Of a stretch of DNA of 16,155 bases, positions 8,469 through 15,013 are shown piece after piece. The stretch lies in contig JBLYYQ010000135.1 in the NCBI GenBank assembly GCA_048550035.1, positions 1-16,155 on the forward strand. The letters run 5' to 3'. Source of the DNA: JBLYYQ01 sp048550035 (lineage in GTDB: Bacteria > Nitrospinota_A > UBA7883 > JBLYYQ01). Under the pieces are notes generated by a model. The model saw only the letters and a program-made list of their open reading frames with translations. It had not been told where the DNA came from and did no database searches. A program made the position numbers and the translations under genes. Each line of letters starts with the position of its first letter. Position 1 is the stretch's first letter.

Positions 8469-9815
8469 GTGTTAATGAGTTTTTCAACTATGGTAATAGG
8501 TAATTTTTCATTTATTCCAACTTCATTTTTATCTACGCTAAGCGATAAAATAACATTTATTGTGGTTGCAGTGGTAGTTCTTGCATTTTTAATATTGGTG
8601 CATGAATTAGGTCATTTTTTAACTGCAGTCGGATTAGATGTGAGAGTGGAGAAATTTTCAATAGGCTTTGGCAAACCGATCGTATCGTTTACACGGAACA
8701 ATATTGAATATATATTGGCCTATATCCCATTAGGAGGTTATGTCAAATTTTATGGTGAAGAGATTGAAGACCTTAAAAATAGTGACAATATAGGAGATCC
8801 GGATCACTTTCAAAACCAACCAATATGGAAGCGATTCTTAATTACGCTTGCAGGTCCTCTCTGTAACATACTATTGGCGGTTCTATTATTCGGACTCTTG
8901 TCAATGGTTGGGATATACCAAAACACATTGATAGTAGAGCGGGTGGTCGAATCATCTGCTGCGTTCAAAGCAAACATTGCAGCAAACGATAAGATTCTAA
9001 AGGTCAACGGTGAGACTATATCGACTTGGGAAGAGTTTTCAGAAGGGCTACAGAAGAGAACAGATCAACATGTAGATCTACTAATGCTGCGTGGCGAGGA
9101 AGAAATCGAGCTTAGCTTTCCATTGTCTGAAATTGGTGTCATAGGTGTGGCTATTAAAGAAGGAGATGAACATCCTTCAATAGACGGTATCACACCAGGT
9201 CCTGCCCTGAAAGGGGGACTCGAGGTAGAGGATCAGATAGTCTCTATTGATGGGCAAAATATCCGAACATCATCTGAATTAGTCTCAATCATTAAGCAAT
9301 CTAACGGGGAGACTCTATCGTTTGAAGTAAAGAGAAGGTCAAAACTGTTAACGCTTGATATAGTCCCAGAAGCTAAGTTAGAACTAGGGATAATCCCAAC
9401 ACAGATCAAAGTGCAACGAGGAGTGATTGATGCTGCCAAGTTTGGAGTAGAAAAGACAATTTCAACAATTCAACTTCTCTTTTATGGTATATCGAAATTG
9501 ATAAGTAGAGATATCCCTGCAAATCAGATCGCAGGTCCTATCGGAATATTGCAGTTTGCAGGAAAAGCTGCTGAACAAGGAATCCCAACATTACTTGGAT
9601 TTATTGCATTTATATCAATCAATCTTGGAGTTTTAAACTTGTTGCCGATCCCTGTTTTAGATGGCGGTCATATACTCTTTTTGACTATTGAATCTATTAT
9701 AAGAAAACCGTTGAGTCTGAAATTGCAAGAAGCAGCTCAAAAGGTTGGAATTAGCCTACTTTTACTACTGATGGTTTTTGCATTTTATAATGATATCAAA
9801 CGGCTACTATTCTAG
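8469..9815 (+). CDS. rseP: RseP-type site-2 intramembrane zinc metalloprotease with two PDZ domains
   Basis: RseP cuts transmembrane substrates within the inner membrane. In E. coli it acts on the anti-sigma factor RseA and on leftover signal peptides. The 448-residue protein has a first membrane helix carrying HELGH (45-49, with His45, Glu46 and His49), two PDZ domains (about 155-220 and 232-300), and a C-terminal membrane region with NLLPIPVLDGGH (390-401), where Asp398 is the third zinc ligand. A final hydrophobic helix spans about 427-440. The start is uncertain. GTG at 8469 has AAGGG about 10 bases upstream; ATG at 8475 (two codons later) is also possible. It is the last gene of the plus-strand run. 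No rseA or rpoE is present here, so its substrate in this organism is unknown. Confidence 0.94.
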   Translation: MLMSFSTMVIGNFSFIPTSFLSTLSDKITFIVVAVVVLAFLILVHELGHFLTAVGLDVRVEKFSIGFGKPIVSFTRNNIEYILAYIPLGGYVKFYGEEIEDLKNSDNIGDPDHFQNQPIWKRFLITLAGPLCNILLAVLLFGLLSMVGIYQNTLIVERVVESSAAFKANIAANDKILKVNGETISTWEEFSEGLQKRTDQHVDLLMLRGEEEIELSFPLSEIGVIGVAIKEGDEHPSIDGITPGPALKGGLEVEDQIVSIDGQNIRTSSELVSIIKQSNGETLSFEVKRRSKLLTLDIVPEAKLELGIIPTQIKVQRGVIDAAKFGVEKTISTIQLLFYGISKLISRDIPANQIAGPIGILQFAGKAAEQGIPTLLGFIAFISINLGVLNLLPIPVLDGGHILFLTIESIIRKPLSLKLQEAAQKVGISLLLLLMVFAFYNDIKRLLF

Positions 9816-9833
9816 TCGCAATTAGCTACTAGA
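9811..9833. terminator. Hairpin between convergent rseP and queE
   Basis: TCTAGTCGC (9811-9819), loop AATTA, GCTACTAGA (9825-9833): a 9-base-pair stem with one mismatch. It covers the stop codons of both rseP and queE, which are only 13 bases apart. Neither side has a strong T-run, so it would be a weak bidirectional terminator or a 3'-end stabilising hairpin. Confidence 0.35.
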
Positions 9834-10485
9834 CACCACTTGGTATATTAGGCCACAATATTTTATGTAGCTGCAAGTTTAGCCTTACATTGAGTTTGGC
9901 TTCTAGAATAAGATTGGCAAGCTCTAGAGGTTTAATCATCTCAGTTATAGGTGAAAAATTGACCACAACTCTATCTTCTAGCTCCTCTTCTTTGATCACC
10001 TTCGTAGCTTCTAAGAAATCACTTTTAGAGCCAATTACAAATTTTAGCTCATCATTTGATTTTAAATTTGCAAAGTTTGGTTTGAAAAATGGAACTTCGC
10101 TTTTTGCGCTTGCAAGCTTGTAATCGACAATATAGATCGGGCGACTATCGAAGTTTCGTAAATCGATAGTCCCATTAGTCTCTATTAGTAATTCCCAATT
10201 AAGGTCGATCAATTTACTAATAAATCTGTCAACTCCATCTTGTATTAATGGCTCTCCACCTGTAAGCTCAACCAAATTTAGATTGTAAGTAGATATCTGG
10301 TCTATTATTGCTTGATGTGAGAGTTGCTTTTGTTTGTCACCTTTGAGCGCATAAACTGTATCGCACCAGCTGCAGAGTATGTTACACCCAAATAGTCTTA
10401 TGAATGCAGATCGCCTGCCGGCATAAGAAGATTCGCCCTGTATTGAGCAAAATATTTCAGAAACATTTAGATAGTCACCACTCAA
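9829..10485 (-). CDS. queE: 7-carboxy-7-deazaguanine synthase (radical SAM)
   Basis: QueE converts 6-carboxytetrahydropterin to 7-carboxy-7-deazaguanine on the way to the queuosine tRNA modification. It is 218 residues. The family-specific N-terminus (SEIFCSIQGESSYAGRRSAF) leads into the radical SAM cluster motif, with Cys34, Cys38 and Cys41 (CNILCSWC). An SAM-binding ELTGGEP follows at 73-79, and the C-terminus has the LQLHK...WPNIPSGV ending. The start is a TTG placed directly after the rnc stop codon (TGA then TTG). It is the first possible in-frame start and is supported by a GAGGG ribosome site about 5 bases upstream within the end of rnc, so translation is probably coupled. Other queuosine genes (queD, queC, queF) are not in the window. 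It is the last gene of the fab-rnc run. Confidence 0.92.
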   Translation of the reverse strand: MSGDYLNVSEIFCSIQGESSYAGRRSAFIRLFGCNILCSWCDTVYALKGDKQKQLSHQAIIDQISTYNLNLVELTGGEPLIQDGVDRFISKLIDLNWELLIETNGTIDLRNFDSRPIYIVDYKLASAKSEVPFFKPNFANLKSNDELKFVIGSKSDFLEATKVIKEEELEDRVVVNFSPITEMIKPLELANLILEAKLNVRLNLQLHKILWPNIPSGV

Positions 10486-11211
10486 TCATCCCTCTATTTC
10501 TTTAACTTTTGTTAAAACCTCTTTCGCTGCTTCTTGCTCTGAAGCTTTGATGCTAGAGCCGACACCCCTTCCATATACTTTCTCTCCAAACCAAGCTTCT
10601 GTAAAAAATATTTTATTAGGAGTTTTACCCTCTTCTTTAACTAATTTATAAGATAGCTGAGATGCCTTTCCTTTTAAGATATCTTGTAATTGGCTCTTGA
10701 AATTTTCTTCAACTAATCCAAGTGTGACTTTCGATATCCGGGTCGAAAAGGTTTCTAAAACAAACTTTTGAGTCAAACTATAACCAGCATCTAAGTATAT
10801 AGCTGCAACAAGCGCTTCTAATGAATCAGCAAGTATTGAACTCTTATTTGCTCCATTTGATGCTAACTCGGTGTTGCCAAACTTTATAAAACTACCTATC
10901 GAGAGGCCTCGTGCAACCTCTGCTAATGATTCTTTGCTAACTATCTGAGCCCGTTTCTTTGTTAGCTCTCCTTCAGTCCAATTTTGATTTTCACGAAAGA
11001 TATGTTCGCTAATAATAATATCTAAAACCGTATCGCCTAAAAATTCCAATCGCTCATTATTGCCCCCAAATAGTCCTCTCTTTTCATCTTGAAAACTCTT
11101 ATGGGTAAGAGCGGTATCTAAAAGAGCAAGATTATTAAATTCAAATCCAAGTAGTGTTGAGAATTTTATAAGGTCGTTATGTCGATCAGTCTCTAATTCC
11201 ATCTCTATCAA
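10486..11211 (-). CDS. rnc: Ribonuclease III
   Basis: RNase III cuts double-stranded RNA, including rRNA precursors. The 241-residue protein has the RNase III signature NERLEFLGD (52-60, with Glu53, Glu56 and Asp60) and the second acidic pair in ILADSLEALVAAIYLD (Asp129, Glu132), so the metal site is intact. A double-stranded RNA-binding domain spans about 168-238, ending in the usual ASEQEAAKEVL helix. The longest reading begins with TTG at 11211, with GAG about 7 bases upstream. An ATG three codons later (11202) is an alternative that lacks a well-spaced ribosome site. It lies 19 bases after fabF and directly touches queE. Confidence 0.95.
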   Translation of the reverse strand: MIEMELETDRHNDLIKFSTLLGFEFNNLALLDTALTHKSFQDEKRGLFGGNNERLEFLGDTVLDIIISEHIFRENQNWTEGELTKKRAQIVSKESLAEVARGLSIGSFIKFGNTELASNGANKSSILADSLEALVAAIYLDAGYSLTQKFVLETFSTRISKVTLGLVEENFKSQLQDILKGKASQLSYKLVKEEGKTPNKIFFTEAWFGEKVYGRGVGSSIKASEQEAAKEVLTKVKEIEG

Positions 11212-11230
11212 TTAATAGCTCGATCAGGAT

Positions 11231-12466
11231 TTATTTCGTAAAGAGCAACGAAACATTAACACCCCCAAATCCAAATGAGTTTGATAATACTCCTGTTAGT
11301 TCACGTTCCACCGATCTATTTGGAGTATAGTTAAGATCGCAGCCAGCATCAGGAGTTTCAAGATTGATAGTCGGCGGTATGATTCCATTTTCAAGTGCCA
11401 TTATTGAAAAGATCGCTTCAGCACCACCTGCGGCTCCTAACAGATGACCTGTCATAGACTTTGTTGATGAGATGTTAAGCTTATATGCATGCTCTCCAAA
11501 AACCCGCTTGATTGCCTCAGTTTCGACCAGATCTGCCATTGTTGAAGTGGCGTGAGCATTAACATATCCGACATCTTCAGTCTTAAATGATGCTTCTTTA
11601 ATAGCAAGTTCCATACATCGTGCAGCGCCTCGCCCTTCAGGATGTGGAGCAGTAAGGTGAAACGCATCTGCAGTCGACCCATATCCAGCCACTTTTGCAT
11701 ATATTTTAGCAGACCGTCGTCGCGCAGAATCCAAACTTTCAAGTACCAATATCCCAGCACCCTCACCCATAACAAATCCATCTCGATCTTTATCAAATGG
11801 TCGTGATGCTTTCGTGGGGTCATCGTTACGTTTTGATAATGCACGAGTAGCAGCAAAGCCTGCGATACCAAGCCCTGTAATTGCTGCTTCAGAACCACCA
11901 CATACTACAATATCAGCCGCTCCTCGTTCAATGGCGACTGCCGCATCTCCTATTGCACTTGCTCCTGATGCACAAGCAGTTACAGAACAGTTATGAATGC
12001 CTGTCAGACCAAAGTAAATCGAAACTTGACCTCCTGCTAGGTTCGCTAAAACTGAGGGGATGAAAAATGGCGACACACGGCGTGGACCTTGCGTATAGAG
12101 TTTATTCGCTGTTGCCTCAATCTCAGGCAGACCTCCAATGCCGACTCCTATAATTACACCAGTTCGGTCTTTTTCCTCAACGCTAAGTTGATCAACATCA
12201 ATATTAGCATCCTTTAATGCTAGATCGGCAGCTGCAATTGCATAATGAATAAAACGATCCATCTTCTTTGCATCTTTGGAATCTAGGTATTGGCTAGCAT
12301 CAAATCCTTTAACTTCGCCTGCGATTGTTGTCGGATAGCCTGTAGTGTCAAATCTTGTTATTTGATCAATACCACTTCTACCATTTATCGCATTATTCCA
12401 GTTGTCATCATTGTTAAGACCAAGAGGAGAAATTAGCCCTAAACCGGTCACCACTACATTTTTCAT
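11231..12466 (-). CDS. fabF: 3-oxoacyl-ACP synthase II
   Basis: FabF condenses malonyl-ACP with a growing acyl-ACP in the elongation cycle of type II fatty-acid synthesis. The 411-residue protein shows the Cys-His-His triad: Cys165 in TACASG, His305 in NAHATS and His341 in KSMTGH, with Lys336 also present. The C-terminal NSFGFGGVN loop (396-404) is complete. One detail differs from the E. coli enzyme: the loop after His305 reads ATSTMADLVE instead of GTSTPxGDxxE, one residue shorter and without the Pro-x-Gly turn. It is not a catalytic position and may be a lineage trait. The ATG start is 32 bases after acpP, and the end is 19 bases before rnc. Confidence 0.96.
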   Translation of the reverse strand: MKNVVVTGLGLISPLGLNNDDNWNNAINGRSGIDQITRFDTTGYPTTIAGEVKGFDASQYLDSKDAKKMDRFIHYAIAAADLALKDANIDVDQLSVEEKDRTGVIIGVGIGGLPEIEATANKLYTQGPRRVSPFFIPSVLANLAGGQVSIYFGLTGIHNCSVTACASGASAIGDAAVAIERGAADIVVCGGSEAAITGLGIAGFAATRALSKRNDDPTKASRPFDKDRDGFVMGEGAGILVLESLDSARRRSAKIYAKVAGYGSTADAFHLTAPHPEGRGAARCMELAIKEASFKTEDVGYVNAHATSTMADLVETEAIKRVFGEHAYKLNISSTKSMTGHLLGAAGGAEAIFSIMALENGIIPPTINLETPDAGCDLNYTPNRSVERELTGVLSNSFGFGGVNVSLLFTK

Positions 12467-12498
12467 GACATTCTAACCCATAGATAAAAGTTTCTCTT

Positions 12499-12735
12499 CT
12501 ACATGCTAGCTGAGTTGGTTATATAGTCAATCGCCTGCTGGACTGTCTGAATCTTCTCAGCCTCTTCATCAGGAATCTCAATATCAAATGCCTCTTCAAA
12601 TGCCATCACCAACTCTACAACATCTAATGAGTCAGCATTTAAATCAACATCAAACTTCGCATCAGCTGTTACTTTTGATTCATCTACCTCTAACTGTTCA
12701 ACAACAATAGACTTGACCTTTTCTTCTATGGTCAT
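12499..12735 (-). CDS. acpP: Acyl carrier protein
   Basis: ACP carries growing acyl chains on a 4'-phosphopantetheine arm and supplies hydroxyacyl groups for lipid A. The protein is strongly acidic, with the DADSLD-type motif (NADSLDVVE), so Ser36 is the attachment residue. The start at 12735 gives 78 residues beginning MTIEEKVKSI, the standard ACP length. AGGAG at 12745-12749 lies 9 bases upstream of that ATG. The other in-frame ATG at 12744 touches this AGGAG with no spacer and is rejected. The 74 bases between fabG and this start hold a promoter candidate, which fits the high ACP level cells need. Confidence 0.96.
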   Translation of the reverse strand: MTIEEKVKSIVVEQLEVDESKVTADAKFDVDLNADSLDVVELVMAFEEAFDIEIPDEEAEKIQTVQQAIDYITNSASM

Positions 12736-12779
12736 ATTTCTCATCTCCTATCAAAAAATCCAATATTTATTCTCAATAC

Positions 12780-12806
12780 ATTATACTAATTCAGCTCTCC
12801 TGCCAA
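12780..12806 (-). promoter_or_regulatory. Internal promoter candidate for acpP
   Basis: On the minus strand TTGGCA (12806-12801, 5 of 6 to TTGACA) is followed after 15 bases by a perfect TATAAT (12785-12780). The spacer is shorter than the ideal 17. The predicted RNA would start near 12773 and give a leader of about 38 bases to the acpP ATG. An extra promoter here would let ACP be made in excess of FabD and FabG. Confidence 0.45.
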
Positions 12807-12809
12807 CTA

Positions 12810-13553
12810 TTACATTGCCAAACCGCCATTTACTGGTAAAACAGCTCCTGTAATGTATGTTGAATCGTCACTTGCTAAAAATGTTACCGCCTTTGATACT
12901 TCACTTGCAAGACCAAAACGAGATAATGGTATATTCGCTAGTATACTACTTTTTACTTTCTCATTTAAATTTGAGGTCATATCAGTCTCAATAAAGCCTG
13001 GCGTAACACTATTTACTCTAATATTTCTTCCCCCTAGCTCTTTTGCTAGAGTTTTCGTTAACCCTATAATCCCTGCTTTTGCGGCAGAATAGTTCACCTG
13101 ACCTGCATTACCTATCTCACCTGCCACTGATGAGATATTTACTATAGAACCTGCTCGCTCTTTAAGCATAACTTTTGCCACTGACTGCGTAAAATTGAAA
13201 GTACCATTAAGATTGATTTTTATTACATCATCAAAATCGGATTCTTTCATCCGAATCAGTAGCGAATCTTTGGTAATCCCCGCATTATTAACCAATATAT
13301 CAATCTTTCCAAAATGGGCAGCAACTTTAGCACTTACCTCCTTTGCATGTTCTAGCAGAGCAACATCGCCCCAAAATGGAAGAACCTCAATATCATACTC
13401 TTTTAGCATATTCAGACTGTTTTCCAGACTTGATTCCTTTGTTGCACCAATCGCCAGATTTGCACCCTCTTTCGCAAATTCAATTGCAATAGCCTGACCT
13501 ATCCCTCGCGCTGCTCCTGTTATGATCGCTACCTTATTTTTCAGCCGCTTCAT
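12810..13553 (-). CDS. fabG: 3-oxoacyl-ACP reductase
   Basis: FabG is the NADPH-dependent short-chain dehydrogenase that reduces 3-oxoacyl-ACP to 3-hydroxyacyl-ACP. Those 3-hydroxyacyl-ACPs are also used by LpxA and LpxD for lipid A. The 247-residue protein has the nucleotide-binding TGAARGIG (12-19), NNAG (89-92), and the catalytic tetrad Asn114, Ser142, Tyr155 and Lys159, with the PGFIETDMT loop (185-193) and the YITGAVLPVNGG ending. The ATG is 6 bases after the fabD stop. A GGGAGG ribosome site lies inside the end of fabD, so translation is likely coupled. Confidence 0.97.
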   Translation of the reverse strand: MKRLKNKVAIITGAARGIGQAIAIEFAKEGANLAIGATKESSLENSLNMLKEYDIEVLPFWGDVALLEHAKEVSAKVAAHFGKIDILVNNAGITKDSLLIRMKESDFDDVIKINLNGTFNFTQSVAKVMLKERAGSIVNISSVAGEIGNAGQVNYSAAKAGIIGLTKTLAKELGGRNIRVNSVTPGFIETDMTSNLNEKVKSSILANIPLSRFGLASEVSKAVTFLASDDSTYITGAVLPVNGGLAM

Positions 13554-13559
13554 CTAATC

Positions 13560-14477
13560 TCATATCCTCCCTAAATCTGTAACATCATTTATTGAAATAA
13601 CCTCAAGGCTACTATCCGTCCGTTTTGCAAGAGCTGCTAGAGTCTTACCTGGTCCTACTTCAATGAGCGATTTAACATTCATACTCGATAACTTCAAAAT
13701 TGAATCGCTCCAGAGCACCGGTGATGATATCTGCTCAATTAATCCTTCTTTAATCTTATCGCCACTCTCAACTAGTTTTGCATCTAAATTTCGGAGTAAC
13801 TTAACTTTTGGCTCCTTAAACTCAATAGAATCGACAAACTCTTTTAGCTCCTCTTTCGCTTTATTCATAAATTTTGTGTGAAACGGACCTGATACTGGTA
13901 GCAAAACATATTTCTTGGCTCCTAGCTCCTTTATCTTTCTGCCGAACTCTTCTATCTTCCCTCGTTCACCTGCAACCACACTCTGAAGTGGTGAATTATA
14001 GTTTGCAATCGAGATCCCTTGATCAAACTCTTTGATCGCACTATCGATCTTATCTGCCGTCAGACCGATGATGGCCGCCATTGAACCAAATTGTGGGGGA
14101 GTCGCTTTACTCATTAACTCACCTCGCTTGATGACAAATCGTAATCCATCCTCAAATGATATCGAACCAGATCCGTATGCTGCAGCAACCTCCCCTACAC
14201 TATGACCTGCAACTAAACTAAGATCTACCTTGCCACTTAACATAATACGATCATATATAATGCTAGATACAAAATAGAGTGCAGGTTGCGTAAACTGAGT
14301 CTGATCTAACTGCTCCTTTGGTCCATCCATTATTAACTTTAATAGATCAAACTTTGCTATATCATTTACCTCTTCTACTTTATCTTTAAAGTCATTGTCT
14401 AGATCGAAAAACGATTCACCCATTCTGGTAAACTGCGAACCTTGCCCTGGGAAGAGCAATCCGTAACTTTTTGCCAT
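13560..14477 (-). CDS. fabD: Malonyl-CoA:ACP transacylase
   Basis: FabD moves malonyl from CoA to ACP, feeding the elongation cycle. Residues are numbered from the ATG at 14477, which gives 305 residues beginning MAKSYGLLFPGQGSQ. GQGSQ (11-15), the nucleophile Ser93 in GHSVGE, Arg118 and His200 in the GPFH motif are all present and at family spacing. The reading frame stays open 26 codons upstream to an ATG at 14555. The later start is preferred because AGGA lies 5 bases before it and FabD proteins begin at this point. It is the first gene of the minus-strand run, with a TATAAT about 40 bases upstream. fabH and plsX, common upstream neighbours, are absent. Confidence 0.95.
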   Translation of the reverse strand: MAKSYGLLFPGQGSQFTRMGESFFDLDNDFKDKVEEVNDIAKFDLLKLIMDGPKEQLDQTQFTQPALYFVSSIIYDRIMLSGKVDLSLVAGHSVGEVAAAYGSGSISFEDGLRFVIKRGELMSKATPPQFGSMAAIIGLTADKIDSAIKEFDQGISIANYNSPLQSVVAGERGKIEEFGRKIKELGAKKYVLLPVSGPFHTKFMNKAKEELKEFVDSIEFKEPKVKLLRNLDAKLVESGDKIKEGLIEQISSPVLWSDSILKLSSMNVKSLIEVGPGKTLAALAKRTDSSLEVISINDVTDLGRI

Positions 14478-14519
14478 ACTTATCCTAAACCTATAAAAAT
14501 TAAAGGAGATATTAACGCA

Positions 14520-14525
14520 ATTATA
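14520..14525 (-). promoter_or_regulatory. -10 element candidate for the fabD operon
   Basis: A perfect TATAAT on the minus strand, 42 bases before the fabD ATG, gives a predicted leader of about 36 bases. No clear -35 hexamer is found at 16-18 bases, so an activator or a weak -35 would be needed. The assignment rests on position and the -10 match only. Confidence 0.35.
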
Positions 14526-14594
14526 GCTATTTTTGTTGAAAATCTCTAATTTCAAACTATTTTATTCTAATTTTTGTACTATCTGTTATCATTA

Positions 14595-14619
14595 ATACAT
14601 GACTAAAACAGTCTGATTT
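14595..14619. promoter_or_regulatory. IscR type 1-like operator upstream of nfu-mrp
   Basis: The core GACTAAAACAGTC (14601-14613) matches the central part of the published E. coli IscR type 1 consensus (GACTRWWWYAGTC) at every position. The flanks ATACAT and TGATTT agree at most of the remaining positions. The site overlaps a possible plus-strand -35 (ATGACT, 14599-14604) with a weak -10 (TAATAT, 14622-14627) 17 bases on, the geometry expected for repression. Its target genes encode Fe-S cluster carriers, which fits an Fe-S-sensing Rrf2-family regulator. The match is seen; binding is inferred, and no iscR gene is in the window. Confidence 0.5.
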
Positions 14620-14739
14620 TTTAATATATTATTGTAACGTTAGCAAAGCTATGTTACTGATTATGATAATAGGAGTTTAAAAAACTTAACTAACCGGCTA
14701 CATTTTAAAAGAGTTGTAGCAATTTTTGAGGAACAGAAA

Positions 14740-14970
14740 ATGATTGATAAAAAGAGTGTTGAAGAGGCATTAGATCTAATTCGCCCTGCCCTGCAGGCTG
14801 ATGGTGGAGATGTTGAATATATAGATAGTTCTGATGATGGAGTGGTACTTGTTCGATTAAAAGGTGCTTGTTCTGGTTGTCCATCGGCAAGTATGACATT
14901 GAAGATGGGTATTGAGAAAGCATTAAAAGATAGAATTCCTGAAGTTACATCTGTGCAAGCTATTGGATAA
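14740..14970 (+). CDS. Stand-alone Nfu-domain Fe-S cluster carrier protein
   Basis: This 76-residue protein is a single NifU C-terminal (Nfu) domain. It begins with the family pattern VEEALDLIRPALQADGGDVE and holds the cluster-binding pair Cys44 and Cys47 in GACSGCPSA. Nfu proteins bind a [4Fe-4S] cluster at a dimer interface and pass it to target enzymes. There is no IscU-like or NfuA-type N-terminal domain, so it is a minimal carrier. GAGGAA about 7 bases upstream supports the ATG. The mrp gene follows after 43 bases, and an IscR-like site lies 120 bases upstream. Likely clients in this window include the radical SAM enzyme QueE. Confidence 0.9.
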   Translation: MIDKKSVEEALDLIRPALQADGGDVEYIDSSDDGVVLVRLKGACSGCPSASMTLKMGIEKALKDRIPEVTSVQAIG

Positions 14971-15013
14971 TATTTAACTCGATTTTTTATTTTATCTGCC
15001 GGAGGGGAATTTT

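Noticed and set aside
11452..11901. 149-codon open frame on the minus strand inside fabF
   Set aside because: It lies in another frame of the well-conserved fabF gene and its composition (runs of Leu, His, Gln) is that of an out-of-frame translation.
13195..13497. 100-codon plus-strand frame opposite fabG
   Set aside because: It is antisense to fabG, Ser-rich and with no family resemblance.
14478..14555. 26-codon N-terminal extension of fabD from an upstream ATG
   Set aside because: The extension is Asn/Phe-rich and unlike FabD, it covers the -10 candidate, and the ATG at 14477 has its own AGGA site.
14674..14686. Small palindrome AGTTTAAAAAACT upstream of nfu
   Set aside because: A 5-base A/T-rich stem with a 3-base loop is expected by chance in this composition.
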